Positions 19,336 through 30,032 of a stretch of DNA of 64,000 bases are shown piece by piece (position 1 is the stretch's first letter; each line of letters opens with the position of its first letter). The stretch comes from Mycobacterium sp. 852002-51971_SCH5477799-a (lineage in GTDB: Bacteria; Actinomycetota; Actinomycetes; Mycobacteriales; Mycobacteriaceae). The stretch spans positions 124,001 through 188,000 of the forward strand of contig NZ_LZIF01000075.1 of the NCBI RefSeq assembly GCF_001667145.1, read 5' to 3'. The notes beneath the pieces are model-generated. The model was not told where the DNA came from and ran no database searches. It worked only from the letters and a program-made list of their open reading frames with translations. Position numbers and translations under genes: made by a program.

Positions 19336-22300
19336 ATGCCGGGCACCACGCAGCACGTCGACTACCTGAAACGCCTCACGGCGGATCTCCGGCGGACCCG
19401 GCGGCGCGTCGCGGAATTGGAGGGCCGGCTTTCCGAGCCGGTCGCCGTGGTGGGCATGGCGTGCCGCTACTCCGGCGGAGTCGAAACGCCAGAAGACCTG
19501 TGGCAATTGGTGATCGAGGGCCGCGACACGGTGTCGGACTTCCCGGCCGATCGCGGCTGGGACGTCGAAGGGTTGTATGACCCCGACCCCGATACCAAGG
19601 GGAAGATGTACACCCGCCAGGGCAGCTTCCTGCAAGACGCGGGCGACTTCGACGCCGGATTCTTCGGCATCGGGCCCAGCGAGGCGCTGGCGATGGATCC
19701 CCAGCAACGCATGATGCTGGAGATCTGCTGGGAAGCCTTGGAGCGGGCGGGCATCGACCCATTCACGCTGCGGGGCTCGGCGACCGGAGTGTTCGCGGGG
19801 GTCATTCACGCCGGGTATGGCGGCGAGGTGAAGGGCGAACTCGAGGGCTACGGGCTGACCGGCTCGACGCTGAGCGTGACGTCGGGCCGGGTGTCCTATG
19901 TGTTGGGCCTGGAAGGCCCGGCGGTGTCGGTGGACACCGCGTGTTCGTCGTCGTTGGTCTCCATGCATCTGGCCGCGCAGTCGCTGCGGTCCGGGGAATG
20001 CGATCTGGCGCTTGCCGGTGGGGTGACGGTCATGGCCACCCCCGCGGCCTTCGTCGAGTTCAGCCGCCAGCGCGCGCTGGCTCCCGACGGCCGCTGCAAG
20101 GTGTATGCCGGTGCGGCGGACGGGACTTCGTGGTCGGAGGGCGCGGGTGTACTGGTGCTGGAGCGGCTGGGCGACGCGCGGCGCCTGGGGCATCCCGTCT
20201 TGGCAGTGTTGCGCGGCACCGCGGTGAATCAGGACGGTGCATCGAACGGGTTGACCGCGCCGAACGGGCCGTCGCAGCAGCGGGTGATCCGGGCGGCGTT
20301 GGCCAACGCCGGGCTGGCGGCGGCGGACGTGGATGTGGTCGAGGGCCACGGAACCGGGACGGTGCTCGGGGATCCCATCGAGGCCCAGGCCCTGCTGGCG
20401 ACCTACGGTCAGGACCGCCCGGCGGACCGGCCGCTGTGGTTGGGGTCGATCAAGTCGAACATCGGGCACACCTCGGCCGCGGCGGGGGTGGCCGGGGTGA
20501 TCAAGATGATTCAGGCGATCCGGCACGGGGTGCTGCCCAAGACGCTGCACGTCGACATCCCGTCGCCGCACGTGGACTGGTCGGCCGGCGCGGTGTCGCT
20601 GTTGACCGAGCCGCGGCCGTGGCCCGATCGCGGCGGGGTACGGCGGGCCGGCGTCTCGTCGTTCGGGATCAGCGGCACCAACGCGCACGTGATCGTCGAG
20701 CAGGCTCCCGCGCCACTCGACAGCGAACCCGAACCGGTCACGGAGACACCGAATCCGGTGATCCCGTGGGTGGTTTCGGCTCGGTCCTCCGAGGCGTTGG
20801 CCGGTCAGGCGCAACGCCTGCTGGATCGGCTCAGCGCCGACGAGGACCTGCGGCCGGTCGACGTGGGTTGGTCGCTGGCGACCAGCCGGGCCGCCTTCGA
20901 GCATCGCGCGGTGCTGGTGGGTGCGGACCGCGAGGCTCTGGCGGCGGGGCTGGCCGGGCTGGCGTCCGGGCGGCCGGACCCGGGCGTGCTGGTCGGTCGG
21001 ACGCGGGCGGCGGGCAAGCGGGTGTTCGTCTTTCCGGGCCAGGGCTCGCAGTCGCTCGGGATGGGCGCCGGGCTGTATGAGCGTTTCCCCGTGTTCGCCC
21101 AGGCTTTCGACGAGGCCGTCGCGGCGGTCGGCCCCCACGCGCGGTTGCCGCTGCGCGAGGTGATGTGGGGCAGCGACCCAGAGTTGCTGCAGAGCACGGA
21201 GTTCGCCCAGCCGGCGCTGTTCGTCGTGGAGATCGCGTTGGCCGCGTTGTGGCAGTCCTTCGGTGTGACACCTGATGTGGTGATCGGCCATTCGGTGGGG
21301 GAGATCGCAGCGGCGTGCGTGGCCGGGGCGCTGTCGCTGCCCGATGCGGCACGGCTGGTGGCGGCGCGCGGCCGGTTGATGGCCGCGCTGCCCGCCGGCG
21401 GCGTGATGGTCGCCGTGACCGCGACGGAAGCGGACGTGGCCCCGTGGCTCAACGGAGCCGTGAGCATCGCTGCGGTGAACGGACCGCGATCGCTGGTGCT
21501 CTCCGGTGCGCACGACGCGGTGGCGGCGATCGCGGACCGGCTGGCCGCCGGCGGCGCGAGGGTGCACCGGCTGGCGGTCTCGCACGCGTTCCACTCGCCG
21601 TTGATGGAGCCCATGATGGAGGACTTCGCGGCGGTGGCGGCCGGGGTGGCGGCGGGCGAGCCGCGAGTCGCCCTGGTGTCCAACGTGACAGGGCAACCGG
21701 CCGGCCCCGACTATGGGACCGTCGGTTACTGGGTCGACCACGTGCGCAAGCCGGTGCGATTCGTCGACGGGGTGCAACTCGCCGAATCCCTGGGTGCCGG
21801 TGCGTTCCTGGAGGTGGGTCCGGGCGCGGCGTTGACCTCCGCGGTGGAGCAATCCCTCACGACCGACCGGGCGACCACGGTGGTGACCATGGCCAAGGGC
21901 CGCCCCGAAGTGGACTCACTGCTGCGGGCGGCGGGGCAGCTGTTCACCGCCGGGGCCGACGTGCGGTGGGCAGCGGCGTTCGCCGACTCCAACGCCCAGC
22001 GGATCGAGCTGCCGACGTATGCCTTTGTGCGGCGCCGCTTTTGGCTATCCAGCGATTCGGTGGGTTCTGCCAACATCGCCAGCCTGGGCCTGGCCGAGGC
22101 CGAACATGCGCTGCTGGGCGCGGTGGTGGACCGGCCGGATTCCGGCGGTGTGGTGTTGACGGGCCGGCTATCGCTGGCCGCCCAGCCATGGCTGGCCGAC
22201 CATGCGGTGGCCGGCACGGTGCTGTTTCCGGGAGCCGGCTTCGTCGAGTTGGCGTTGCGGGCCGGCGATGAGCTCGGCTGCTCGGTGATCGAGGAGTTGA

Positions 22301-25300
22301 CGCTGTCCGCGCCGCTGTCGGTGCCGGCGGCCGGGGTGGTGCATCTTCAGGTGGTGGTATCCGCGGCCGGCGAGGCCGGAACGCGCTCGGTCGCGGTGTA
22401 TTCGCGTGCCGCCCAATCCGATTGGGTGCTGCACGCCGAAGGGATGCTCAGCGACGGTGCGCCCGTGCCGGGCGCCGACCTGTCGGTGTGGCCGCCGCCG
22501 GGTGCGGACGCGGTGACCGTGGACGGCGCGTACGACGGCCTGGCGGGCCGGGGCTACGGATACGGTCCGGCTTTTCAGGGATTGCGGGCCGTATGGCGAA
22601 GGGGGACCGAGACTTTCGCCGAGGTGGAGCTTCCACAACAGGCAGGGGTATCGACCGGTGGCTTCGGCATCCATCCGGTGGTACTGGATGCGGCGCTGCA
22701 TGCGCTGGGAGTGGCCGACGAGCGGATCGCGACCGTCTTGCCATTCTCGTGGCAGGGAGTGAGCCTGAACGCCGCCGGCGCATCGCGGGTCCGGGTCAGG
22801 CTGGCGCCGGTCGGTGCGGGCGCCGTGTCGGTCGAGTTGGCCGACCCGTCCGGGCTGCCCGTCTTGTCGGTGCGCGAGCTGGTGACGCGCGCCGTCTCGG
22901 CCGAGCAGTTGAGCGCGGCCGGGGCGGCCCGCTCCGGCAGCGGTGAGCTGCTCGACGTGGTGTGGTCGCCGGTCTCGCTGCCCGGCAACGAGGCTGGTGC
23001 GGACTTCACGGTCTGGGAGTCACCGCTTGCGGGCTCGGGCGAGCTCACCTCCGTTTACAGCGCGACCCACGAGGCCCTGGGTGTGCTGCAGCCCTGGCTG
23101 ACGGGTGAGGCGGCCGGCGTCCTGGTGGTGCTGACCCGCGGGGCGGTGGGCCTGGCGGGCGAGGACGTCGCGGACCTGGCCGGTGCCGCGGTGTGGGGGC
23201 TGACGCGTTCGGCCCAGGCCGAGCACCCGGACCGCGTGGTGCTGGTCGATACCGACGGGACTCTCGATGTCGCGGCGGTGATCGGTTGTGGCGAGCCGCA
23301 ATTGGTGGTGCGCGACGGTGTGGCCTACAGCGCCCGGCTGAAACCGGCCGATCGGCGACCCCTGCTGCAGCTGCCCGACGCGCCGTCGGTGTGGCGCCTG
23401 GCCGCCGGCGACGCGGGGACGCTCGAGGATTTGGCGGTGCAGGAGACCGCGCCGGCGTCACCGGAGGCCGGTCAGGTGCGGGTGACGGTCGCCGCGGCCG
23501 GGGTGAACTTCCGCGACGTGCTGGTGGCGCTGGGCATGTACCCCGGTGCCGCGCAGTTGGGCGCCGAGGGCGCGGGAATCGTCACCGAGCTCGGCTCGGG
23601 TGTGACGGATTTGGCCGTCGGGGACGCGGTCATGGGGATTTTCGGGCTGGCCGGCTCCGAGGCGGTCATCGACCGTCGGTTGGTGACCCGGGCGCCGCAG
23701 GGCTGGTCGATGGCTCAGGCCGCGGCCGTGCCGGTGGTGTTCTTGACGGCCTATTACGGGCTGTCAGTGCTGGCGGGCCTGCGCGCCGGGCATCGGGTGC
23801 TGGTGCACGCCGCCACCGGTGGCGTCGGCATGGCCGCGGTACAGCTGGCCCGGCACCGGGGCGCGGAGGTGTTCGCGACCGCCAGCCGCGGCAAGTGGGA
23901 CACCCTGCGCGCCATGGGATTCGACGATGCGCACATCGCCGATTCCCGCACGCTCGATTTCGAGCAGAAATTCGCCGCCGGTGTGGACGTCGTGCTCAAC
24001 TCTCTGGCAGGGGAATTCAACGATGCGTCGCTGCGCCTGCTGCGGCCCGGCGGGCGCTTCATCGAGATGGGCAAGACCGATCTGCGTGACCCCGATGCCG
24101 TCGCATCGGCCCACCCCGGGGTGACGTATCGCGCGTTCGATCTCATGGAGGCCGGCCCCGACCGCATCGCCGAGATGCTGGCGGAATTGATGGGGTTATT
24201 CGCCGGAGGAGTACTGGCGCCGTTGCCGGTCAAGGCGTTCGACGCGCGCAGCGCCGCCGATGCCTACCGGTTCGTCAGCCAGGCCCGCCACATCGGCAAG
24301 GTCGTGCTCACCATGCCGGACGGGCCCGCCGGGCTGGCCGGCGGCACCGCGCTGATCACCGGCGGCACCGGCATGGCGGGTTCCGCGCTGGCTCGGCATC
24401 TCGTCGAGCGGCACCGGGTGCCCCACGTGATGCTGGTCAGTCGCGGCGGTGAACGCGCCGACGGCATCGCCGCGCTCGTCGCAGAATTGCGCGACGCGGG
24501 GGCTTCGGTGGCCGTGCTGGCGTGCGACGTCGGCGACCGAGACGCCGTCGCGGCACTGCTGGCGCAGGTTCCGGAACGGTACCCGCTGCGGTCGGTGTTC
24601 CACGCGGCGGGCGTGCTCGACGACGCGGTGATCGCGTCGTTGACGCCCGCGCGCATCGACACGGTGTTGCGGTCCAAGGTCGACGGGGCCTGGCATCTGC
24701 ACGAGCTCACCAAAGAGCTGGATTTGTCGGCGTTCGTGGCGTTTTCGTCGATGGCGGGCATCGTGGGTGCACCGGGGCAAGGGAATTACGCCGCGGCCAA
24801 CAGCTTCCTCGACGCGCTGGCGGCGCATCGCCGCGCTCACGGGCTGCCGGGCCTGTCGGTGGCCTGGGGAATGTGGGAAGAGACCTCCACGATGACCCAA
24901 CACCTCGGTGAACGTGACAAGGCCAGGATGAGCCGGGCCGGGCTGAGCGCGTTGTCCACCCGGCAGGCACTGGACCTGTTGGACGCCGCGTTGCTGACCG
25001 AACACCCCATGGTGGTGGGCACGCGGCTGGACAGGGGAGCGCTGGCGCATCACAGCGACACGCTGCCGCCGTTGCTGAGCCAGTTGGCCACCCGGCCGGC
25101 ACGTCGGGTCCTGGAGCCCACCGACATGGTGTCCCTGACGGGCCTGCGGGCGCGCCTGGAGGGCATGACCCCCGACCAGCGGCACGGCGAACTGGTCGAA
25201 CTGGTCTGCAGCAACGCCGCCACGGTACTGGGCCACAGCACCGCGGACGTCAACGCCGACGACGCGTTCGGCGACCTCGGCTTCGATTCGCTGACCGCCG

Positions 25301-25689
25301 TCGAACTGCGCAACCGGCTGAAAATCGCCACCGGGCTGACTCTTTCGCCCACGCTGATCTTCGACCAGCCCACACCGGGTGCGCTTGCCGAACACCTCGA
25401 GGCCCAGCTGGCCAGCAGTGGCCCCGGAGGGGCTACCGCCGCGCCGCCCGATCGAATGCCCCGCTTCAACGACATCGCCCGGGAGCTGCAGGCACTGCTC
25501 AACCAGCCCGATCTGCCACCCGGCGACAAGGCCCAGCTCATCAGCCGGCTGGAAAGCCTGTTGAGCACCGTGACGAGCCCGCCGCCGGCGCCGCTCCTGC
25601 TGGCCCCCGAGGACGCGTTCGACGACGACATCTCCACCGCCACCGAGAGCCAGCTTTTCGCGATCCTCGACGACGAAGTCGGCCCCTGA
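19336..25689 (+). CDS. pks8: Type I polyketide synthase, fully reducing module (intact Pks8-Pks17)
   Basis: Complete KS-AT-DH-ER-KR-ACP module, 2117 residues. N-docking helix [20 protein letters not shown] (residues about 10-29); KS Cys203 in [10 protein letters not shown] (about 558-865) with GHSVGE Ser653 and HAFH at 750-753, the malonyl-CoA signature; DH with canonical [12 protein letters not shown] with [14 protein letters not shown] with [14 protein letters not shown] and LDD; ACP Ser1985; C-docking tail [18 protein letters not shown] 19336 follows AAGGAG with 5-nt spacing. In M. tuberculosis the equivalent is split into pks8 and pks17, reported together to make monomethyl-branched unsaturated fatty acids (established knowledge, from memory). 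Here one frame spans everything. Its AT resembles that of pks9, not pks7. Confidence 0.93.
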   Translation: MPGTTQHVDYLKRLTADLRRTRRRVAELEGRLSEPVAVVGMACRYSGGVETPEDLWQLVIEGRDTVSDFPADRGWDVEGLYDPDPDTKGKMYTRQGSFLQDAGDFDAGFFGIGPSEALAMDPQQRMMLEICWEALERAGIDPFTLRGSATGVFAGVIHAGYGGEVKGELEGYGLTGSTLSVTSGRVSYVLGLEGPAVSVDTACSSSLVSMHLAAQSLRSGECDLALAGGVTVMATPAAFVEFSRQRALAPDGRCKVYAGAADGTSWSEGAGVLVLERLGDARRLGHPVLAVLRGTAVNQDGASNGLTAPNGPSQQRVIRAALANAGLAAADVDVVEGHGTGTVLGDPIEAQALLATYGQDRPADRPLWLGSIKSNIGHTSAAAGVAGVIKMIQAIRHGVLPKTLHVDIPSPHVDWSAGAVSLLTEPRPWPDRGGVRRAGVSSFGISGTNAHVIVEQAPAPLDSEPEPVTETPNPVIPWVVSARSSEALAGQAQRLLDRLSADEDLRPVDVGWSLATSRAAFEHRAVLVGADREALAAGLAGLASGRPDPGVLVGRTRAAGKRVFVFPGQGSQSLGMGAGLYERFPVFAQAFDEAVAAVGPHARLPLREVMWGSDPELLQSTEFAQPALFVVEIALAALWQSFGVTPDVVIGHSVGEIAAACVAGALSLPDAARLVAARGRLMAALPAGGVMVAVTATEADVAPWLNGAVSIAAVNGPRSLVLSGAHDAVAAIADRLAAGGARVHRLAVSHAFHSPLMEPMMEDFAAVAAGVAAGEPRVALVSNVTGQPAGPDYGTVGYWVDHVRKPVRFVDGVQLAESLGAGAFLEVGPGAALTSAVEQSLTTDRATTVVTMAKGRPEVDSLLRAAGQLFTAGADVRWAAAFADSNAQRIELPTYAFVRRRFWLSSDSVGSANIASLGLAEAEHALLGAVVDRPDSGGVVLTGRLSLAAQPWLADHAVAGTVLFPGAGFVELALRAGDELGCSVIEELTLSAPLSVPAAGVVHLQVVVSAAGEAGTRSVAVYSRAAQSDWVLHAEGMLSDGAPVPGADLSVWPPPGADAVTVDGAYDGLAGRGYGYGPAFQGLRAVWRRGTETFAEVELPQQAGVSTGGFGIHPVVLDAALHALGVADERIATVLPFSWQGVSLNAAGASRVRVRLAPVGAGAVSVELADPSGLPVLSVRELVTRAVSAEQLSAAGAARSGSGELLDVVWSPVSLPGNEAGADFTVWESPLAGSGELTSVYSATHEALGVLQPWLTGEAAGVLVVLTRGAVGLAGEDVADLAGAAVWGLTRSAQAEHPDRVVLVDTDGTLDVAAVIGCGEPQLVVRDGVAYSARLKPADRRPLLQLPDAPSVWRLAAGDAGTLEDLAVQETAPASPEAGQVRVTVAAAGVNFRDVLVALGMYPGAAQLGAEGAGIVTELGSGVTDLAVGDAVMGIFGLAGSEAVIDRRLVTRAPQGWSMAQAAAVPVVFLTAYYGLSVLAGLRAGHRVLVHAATGGVGMAAVQLARHRGAEVFATASRGKWDTLRAMGFDDAHIADSRTLDFEQKFAAGVDVVLNSLAGEFNDASLRLLRPGGRFIEMGKTDLRDPDAVASAHPGVTYRAFDLMEAGPDRIAEMLAELMGLFAGGVLAPLPVKAFDARSAADAYRFVSQARHIGKVVLTMPDGPAGLAGGTALITGGTGMAGSALARHLVERHRVPHVMLVSRGGERADGIAALVAELRDAGASVAVLACDVGDRDAVAALLAQVPERYPLRSVFHAAGVLDDAVIASLTPARIDTVLRSKVDGAWHLHELTKELDLSAFVAFSSMAGIVGAPGQGNYAAANSFLDALAAHRRAHGLPGLSVAWGMWEETSTMTQHLGERDKARMSRAGLSALSTRQALDLLDAALLTEHPMVVGTRLDRGALAHHSDTLPPLLSQLATRPARRVLEPTDMVSLTGLRARLEGMTPDQRHGELVELVCSNAATVLGHSTADVNADDAFGDLGFDSLTAVELRNRLKIATGLTLSPTLIFDQPTPGALAEHLEAQLASSGPGGATAAPPDRMPRFNDIARELQALLNQPDLPPGDKAQLISRLESLLSTVTSPPPAPLLLAPEDAFDDDISTATESQLFAILDDEVGP

Positions 25690-25691
25690 CC

Positions 25692-28600
25692 TTGCCGCCG
25701 ACAGACGTAGCGATCATCGGGCTGGCATGCAGGTTCCCCGCCGCGGCCGGCCCCGGCGCGTTCTGGGGCCTGATCCGCGACGGGCGCGAGGCGACTCAAT
25801 TCACCGAGGACGCCGGCGAATTCGATGCCGACTTCTTCAACCTGTCACCGCGTGAGGCGAGCGCGATGGACCCCCGGCAACGCCTGGCCCTCGAACTGAG
25901 CTGGGAGCTGTTCGAAGACGCCTTCTTGGTGCCGGAAACGCTTCGGGGAAGACAGATTTCGGTGTACCTGGGGGCGATGACCGATGACTACGCCGCGCTG
26001 ACACTGCGAGATCTCACCGACAACCTCGACCACCACACCTTCACCGGGATCAGCCGAGCGATGATCGCCAACCGCATCTCGTATGCCTTCGGGTTGCAGG
26101 GGCCGAGCATGACCGTCGATTCCGGCCAGTCGTCTTCTCTGGTGGCGGTGCACCTCGGCTGCGAAAGTGTGGCCTCCGGTCAGTCGACGCTGGCGATCGC
26201 GGGCGGGGTCCACCTCAACCTCGCCGACGAATTCACTATGCTGGAGCGGGAATTCGGCGCGGTATCGGTGTCCGGTCACACCTATGCGTTCGATCGGCGC
26301 GCCGACGGCTACGTGCGCGGTGAAGGCGGCGGGCTGGTGCTGCTGAAGCCGTTGCCGTCGGCACTCGACGACGGTGACCGCATCCGCGCGGTCATTCGCG
26401 GCAGCGCCGTCGGCAACGCCGGGCACAGCGCGACCGCCCAGACCGTGCCGTCGGCGCGCGGTGAGGCCGAAGTGATCCGGCGCGCGCTCGCCGATGCCGG
26501 CCTGCGGGGCAGCGATATCGACTACGTCGAGGCTCACGGCACGGGGACGAAGGTCGGCGACGCGATCGAGGCTCTGGCATTGGGGGAGGTCTTCGCCGAG
26601 CGCGCCCACGATCCGGTGCGGGTGGGATCGGTGAAGACCAACATCGGTCACGCCGGAGCCGCCGCGGGAATCGCGGGCCTGCTCAAGGCCGTACTGGCGA
26701 TCGAACATGCCACCATCCCGCCCAGCCTCAACTACGCTGACCCGGATGTCGACCTGAAAAGCCTTGGGCTGCAGGTCAACACCGCCCTGGAGCCGTGGTC
26801 GCCGGTCGGCCATCCGCGACGGGCCGGGGTGTCGTCGTTCGGAATGGGCGGCACAAACGCGCACCTCATCGTCGAGCAAACCCCCATCCGACAAGACACC
26901 AGGTGCCCCCAAACGCCCGGGTCCGCAGCCGAGGCATTGCCATGGGTATTGTCGGCCCGCTCTGAGCAGGCACTGGTCAACCAGGCGCAACGGCTGTCCG
27001 CTTATGTGGCCGACCGGGCCGATGTGAGCCCACTCGACATGGCCTGGTCGTTGGTCAGCACCCGAACGGCCTTCGAGCACCGCGCGGTGGTGGTCGGCGG
27101 CGATCGTGTGGCGCTGGCGCGCGGTCTGGCGGCCCTCGCGGCGGGCGAGTCAGCGCCGGATGTGGCTGTGGGCCGGGCGATCTCGTCGGGCAAGACCGTC
27201 TTTGTGTTCCCGGGTCAAGGGTCGCAGTGGTTGGGGATGGGACGGCAACTCTATGACCGGTTCGACGTGTTCGCCCGGGCCTTCGACGAGGCCGCCGCGG
27301 CGGTCGACGCTCATCTGCGGCTGCCGCTGCGCGAGGTGATGTGGGGCAGCGACCCGGAGTTGTTGCGTAGCACCGAGTTTGCCCAGCCGGCCTTGTTCGT
27401 GCTCGGGATCGCGCTGGCGGCGTTGTGGCGGTCCTTCGGTGTGGCGCCCGACGTGGTGATGGGCCACTCGGTGGGGGAGATCGCGGCGGCATGTGTGGCC
27501 GGCGTGCTGTCGCTCGCGGATGCGGCGCGCATGGTGGCGGCGCGCGGCCGATTGATGGCAGCATTGCCGGCCGGCGGGGTGATGGTGGCGGTCGGTGCCG
27601 GCGAGGCCGAGGTGGCCGGGTTGCTGACCGACGGGGTGAGTATCGCCGCGGTCAACGGCCCCGACGCCGTGGTGCTTTCCGGCGCGCAGACGCCGGTGGA
27701 AGCGCTGGCGGACCGGCTGGCGCACGAGGGGCGGCGCGCCCACCGGTTGGCGGTGTCGCACGCGTTTCATTCGCCGCTGATGCAGCCGATGGTGGCGGAA
27801 TTCATCGCGGCGCAGGCCGGCATCGAGGTGGGGGCACCGCGAATCGGATTGGTGTCCAACGTGACCGGGCGGGTCGCCGGCATCGGGTACGGGTCGCCCC
27901 AGTACTGGGCGGCGCATGTCGTTGCGCCGGTGCGCTTCTTCGAGGGCGTACGCGCCGCCGAGGCGGCGGGCGCCGAACTCTTCGTGGAGCTGGGTCCAGG
28001 CGCCTCGCTGTCGGCGGCGGTGGACCAATCGCTGAGCACCGAGCGGGCCATGTCGGTGCCCACCATGGCCAAGGATCGGCCCGAGACGGAATCGCTGCTG
28101 GGCGCGGTGAGCCAGCTGTTCACCCGCGGCCTCAACCCGAACTGGCCGGGACTGTTCGCCGGGCTGAACGTGCGGCGGGTCGAGTTGCCAACGTATGGCT
28201 TTGCGCGGCAGAGGTTTTGGCTGGGTGCGGGCGGTTCGGGGTCTCCACCCGCAACGGCGACTCGGACGCCCGACCTGGCGCACCGGCTGCACGCACTTGC
28301 GCCCGACGACCAGCAACGGGCGCTGGTGGAGCTGGTCTGCGAACATGCGGCGGCGGTGTCGGGACATCCGGGCGGCCACGCCATCGACCACGACCGCGCT
28401 TTCGCCGACCTCGGCTTCGATTCGATGATCGGGGTCGAGCTACGCAACCGGCTCACCAGTCATACCGGCCTGGCTCTGTCGCGAACGCTGATCTTTGATT
28501 ACCCGACGCCGGCCGCGCTGGCCGACCAGCTACGCCGGCAGCTCCTGCATGACGAGGCGGGCGAATCGGAGGAGGAAAAAATTTGGTCGGCGCTGCACAA

Positions 28601-28778
28601 CATTCCGGTGCGCGAGCTTCGAAGAACCGGATTGCTCGACAAACTTCTATTGCTCGCCGGCACGCCGGAAACACCCGTCCCCGATGCAAATGTCAGTGCC
28701 GACGACATCGACTCGTTGAGCCCCGAGGCGTTGATCGCGATGGCGCTCAGCTCGACGGACGAGGATGACACCGGATGA
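25692..28778 (+). CDS. pks9: Type I PKS loading module: KS-Q, malonyl AT, ACP
   Basis: 1028 residues, KS (about 4-430), AT (about 497-800), ACP (about 867-945). The KS nucleophile position reads DSGQSSSL, so Cys is replaced by Gln146, while the histidine motifs EAHGTGT and NIGHAG are kept. This is the KS-Q type that decarboxylates malonyl-ACP to make an acetyl starter in modular PKS loading modules. AT has GHSVGE (Ser593) and HAFH (690-693), malonyl-specific. ACP Ser911 in LGFDSM. No reductive domains and no N-terminal docking helix, as expected for a first module. The tail (IDSLSPEALIAMAL) differs from those of Pks7 and Pks8. Starts with TTG two bases after the pks8 stop. Confidence 0.92.
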   Translation: MPPTDVAIIGLACRFPAAAGPGAFWGLIRDGREATQFTEDAGEFDADFFNLSPREASAMDPRQRLALELSWELFEDAFLVPETLRGRQISVYLGAMTDDYAALTLRDLTDNLDHHTFTGISRAMIANRISYAFGLQGPSMTVDSGQSSSLVAVHLGCESVASGQSTLAIAGGVHLNLADEFTMLEREFGAVSVSGHTYAFDRRADGYVRGEGGGLVLLKPLPSALDDGDRIRAVIRGSAVGNAGHSATAQTVPSARGEAEVIRRALADAGLRGSDIDYVEAHGTGTKVGDAIEALALGEVFAERAHDPVRVGSVKTNIGHAGAAAGIAGLLKAVLAIEHATIPPSLNYADPDVDLKSLGLQVNTALEPWSPVGHPRRAGVSSFGMGGTNAHLIVEQTPIRQDTRCPQTPGSAAEALPWVLSARSEQALVNQAQRLSAYVADRADVSPLDMAWSLVSTRTAFEHRAVVVGGDRVALARGLAALAAGESAPDVAVGRAISSGKTVFVFPGQGSQWLGMGRQLYDRFDVFARAFDEAAAAVDAHLRLPLREVMWGSDPELLRSTEFAQPALFVLGIALAALWRSFGVAPDVVMGHSVGEIAAACVAGVLSLADAARMVAARGRLMAALPAGGVMVAVGAGEAEVAGLLTDGVSIAAVNGPDAVVLSGAQTPVEALADRLAHEGRRAHRLAVSHAFHSPLMQPMVAEFIAAQAGIEVGAPRIGLVSNVTGRVAGIGYGSPQYWAAHVVAPVRFFEGVRAAEAAGAELFVELGPGASLSAAVDQSLSTERAMSVPTMAKDRPETESLLGAVSQLFTRGLNPNWPGLFAGLNVRRVELPTYGFARQRFWLGAGGSGSPPATATRTPDLAHRLHALAPDDQQRALVELVCEHAAAVSGHPGGHAIDHDRAFADLGFDSMIGVELRNRLTSHTGLALSRTLIFDYPTPAALADQLRRQLLHDEAGESEEEKIWSALHNIPVRELRRTGLLDKLLLLAGTPETPVPDANVSADDIDSLSPEALIAMALSSTDEDDTG

Positions 28779-28936
28779 CGAATTCTGTGCTGGCGGAGAA
28801 GATTACGCGAACCCAGGCCCCGCTGATTAGACATGTGTTGAATACGCGAGACTTTTGCGCCACCAAACAGAACCGCATAAACTTTCCCGCAATAAGGGAA
28901 GCTATTCTGCTGGGCAATCAAGAGGGTAGACCATGA
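28775..28936 (+). CDS. Possible 53-residue ORF coupled between pks9 and pks11
   Basis: An ATG inside the pks9 stop (ATGA overlap) opens a 53-codon frame ending exactly at the pks11 start with another ATGA overlap. It begins [20 protein letters not shown] and matches no family I know. The double 4-nt overlap is the arrangement of the tightly coupled genes elsewhere in this window. Against it: the stretch is AT-rich, with rare codons (ATA, AGA, AGG, TTG), and contains a plausible promoter for pks11. It may be noncoding. Confidence 0.3.
   Translation: MTNSVLAEKITRTQAPLIRHVLNTRDFCATKQNRINFPAIREAILLGNQEGRP
28855..28883 (+). promoter_or_regulatory. Candidate SigA-type promoter for pks11
   Basis: TTGCGC (28855-28860) and TAAACT (28878-28883) are 17 bp apart in the AT-rich pks9-pks11 junction. 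The -10 fits TAnnnT and the -35 begins with TTG. Predicted transcript start near 28890, leaving a leader of about 43 nt with an AGAGGG Shine-Dalgarno at 28921-28926. It suggests pks11 can be expressed apart from the type I genes. Confidence 0.4.
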
Positions 28937-29994
28937 GCGTCATCGCGGGTGTATTCGGCGCGTTGCCGCCACATCGGTATAGCCAGCGCGAAATCACCGA
29001 CGCGCTAGTCGAATTGCCCGCACTGCAAGAACACGAAGGCATCGTCCGGCGACTGCACGCGGCCGCCAGGGTCAACGGCCGCCACTTCGTGCTGCCCCTC
29101 GAGCGATACAGCGAGCTGACCGACTTCGGCGCGGCCAACGAGATCTTCATCGACAAAGCCGTAAAGCTGGGCTGCGACGCACTGCTGGGTGCCCTGGACG
29201 AGGCCGGGCTGCAACCGCAAGACATCGACATGATCGCCACCACCACGGTCACCGGCATCGCGGTCCCGTCGCTCGATGCCCGGATCGTCGGACGGCTGGG
29301 CCTGCGTCCGGACGTGCGCCGGGCCCCGCTGTTCGGGCTGGGCTGCGCGGCCGGCGCGGCGGGCGTCGGACGGCTACACGATTACCTGCGGGGTGCCCCC
29401 GACGGCGTCGCCGTCCTGGTGTCGGTCGAGCTGTGTTCGCTCACCTTTCCGACGGTCAGGCCGACCGTGTCCGGTCTGGTCGGGACGGCCATGTTCGGTG
29501 ACGGCGCCGCGGCTGTGGTCGCGGTCGGCGACCGTCGCGCCGAGCAACTCAATTCCGCAGGACCCGACATCGTGGATTCGCGCAGCCGTCTGTACCCCGA
29601 ATCGCTGCACATCATGGGCTGGAACGTCGGGTCGGACGGCATGCAACTGGTGATGTCCCCCGAATTGCCGGACGTCATCGACCGTTACCTCGCCGACGAC
29701 GTGAAGGGTTTCCTCGCCGGACATGGCCTGACCAAGGACGACATCGGCGCCTGGGTGACCCACCCGGGCGGCCCCAAGGTGATCAACACGATCGCCAAGA
29801 GCCTCGAACTGCCCTTGGAGGCACAGGAATTGACGTGGCGCTCGCTGGGGGAAGTCGCCAACCTCTCGTCGGCGTCCGTGCTGCATATCCTGCGCGACAC
29901 CATCGCCAAACCGCCGCCCAGCGGCAGCCCCGGGCTCATGCTCGCACTGGGTCCAGGCTTCGGCTCCGAACTGGTGTTACTGCGCTGGCACTGA
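28933..29994 (+). CDS. pks11: Type III polyketide synthase, second copy
   Basis: 353 residues, the same length as the 11745 copy and with the same catalytic positions: Cys138 (LFGLGC), His277 (VTHPGGPK), Asn310 (VANLSSAS). The M. tuberculosis orthologue Pks11 has been shown to form methyl-branched alkylpyrones from acyl-CoA with malonyl- and methylmalonyl-CoA (established knowledge, from memory). Shine-Dalgarno AGAGGG 6 nt before the ATG. It closes the polyketide island and converges on the minus-strand ABC-F gene, 38 nt away. Confidence 0.92.
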   Translation: MSVIAGVFGALPPHRYSQREITDALVELPALQEHEGIVRRLHAAARVNGRHFVLPLERYSELTDFGAANEIFIDKAVKLGCDALLGALDEAGLQPQDIDMIATTTVTGIAVPSLDARIVGRLGLRPDVRRAPLFGLGCAAGAAGVGRLHDYLRGAPDGVAVLVSVELCSLTFPTVRPTVSGLVGTAMFGDGAAAVVAVGDRRAEQLNSAGPDIVDSRSRLYPESLHIMGWNVGSDGMQLVMSPELPDVIDRYLADDVKGFLAGHGLTKDDIGAWVTHPGGPKVINTIAKSLELPLEAQELTWRSLGEVANLSSASVLHILRDTIAKPPPSGSPGLMLALGPGFGSELVLLRWH

Positions 29995-30032
29995 GTTCCT
30001 GACCGCATCACGAAAACCTCTGCGCGTCAAGC

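Noticed and set aside
19117..21852. 911-codon open frame on the minus strand inside pks8
   Set aside because: It mirrors the pks7-pks8 coding sequence, has no domain pattern and is rich in Arg/Gly/His, as expected of antisense frames in high-GC DNA.
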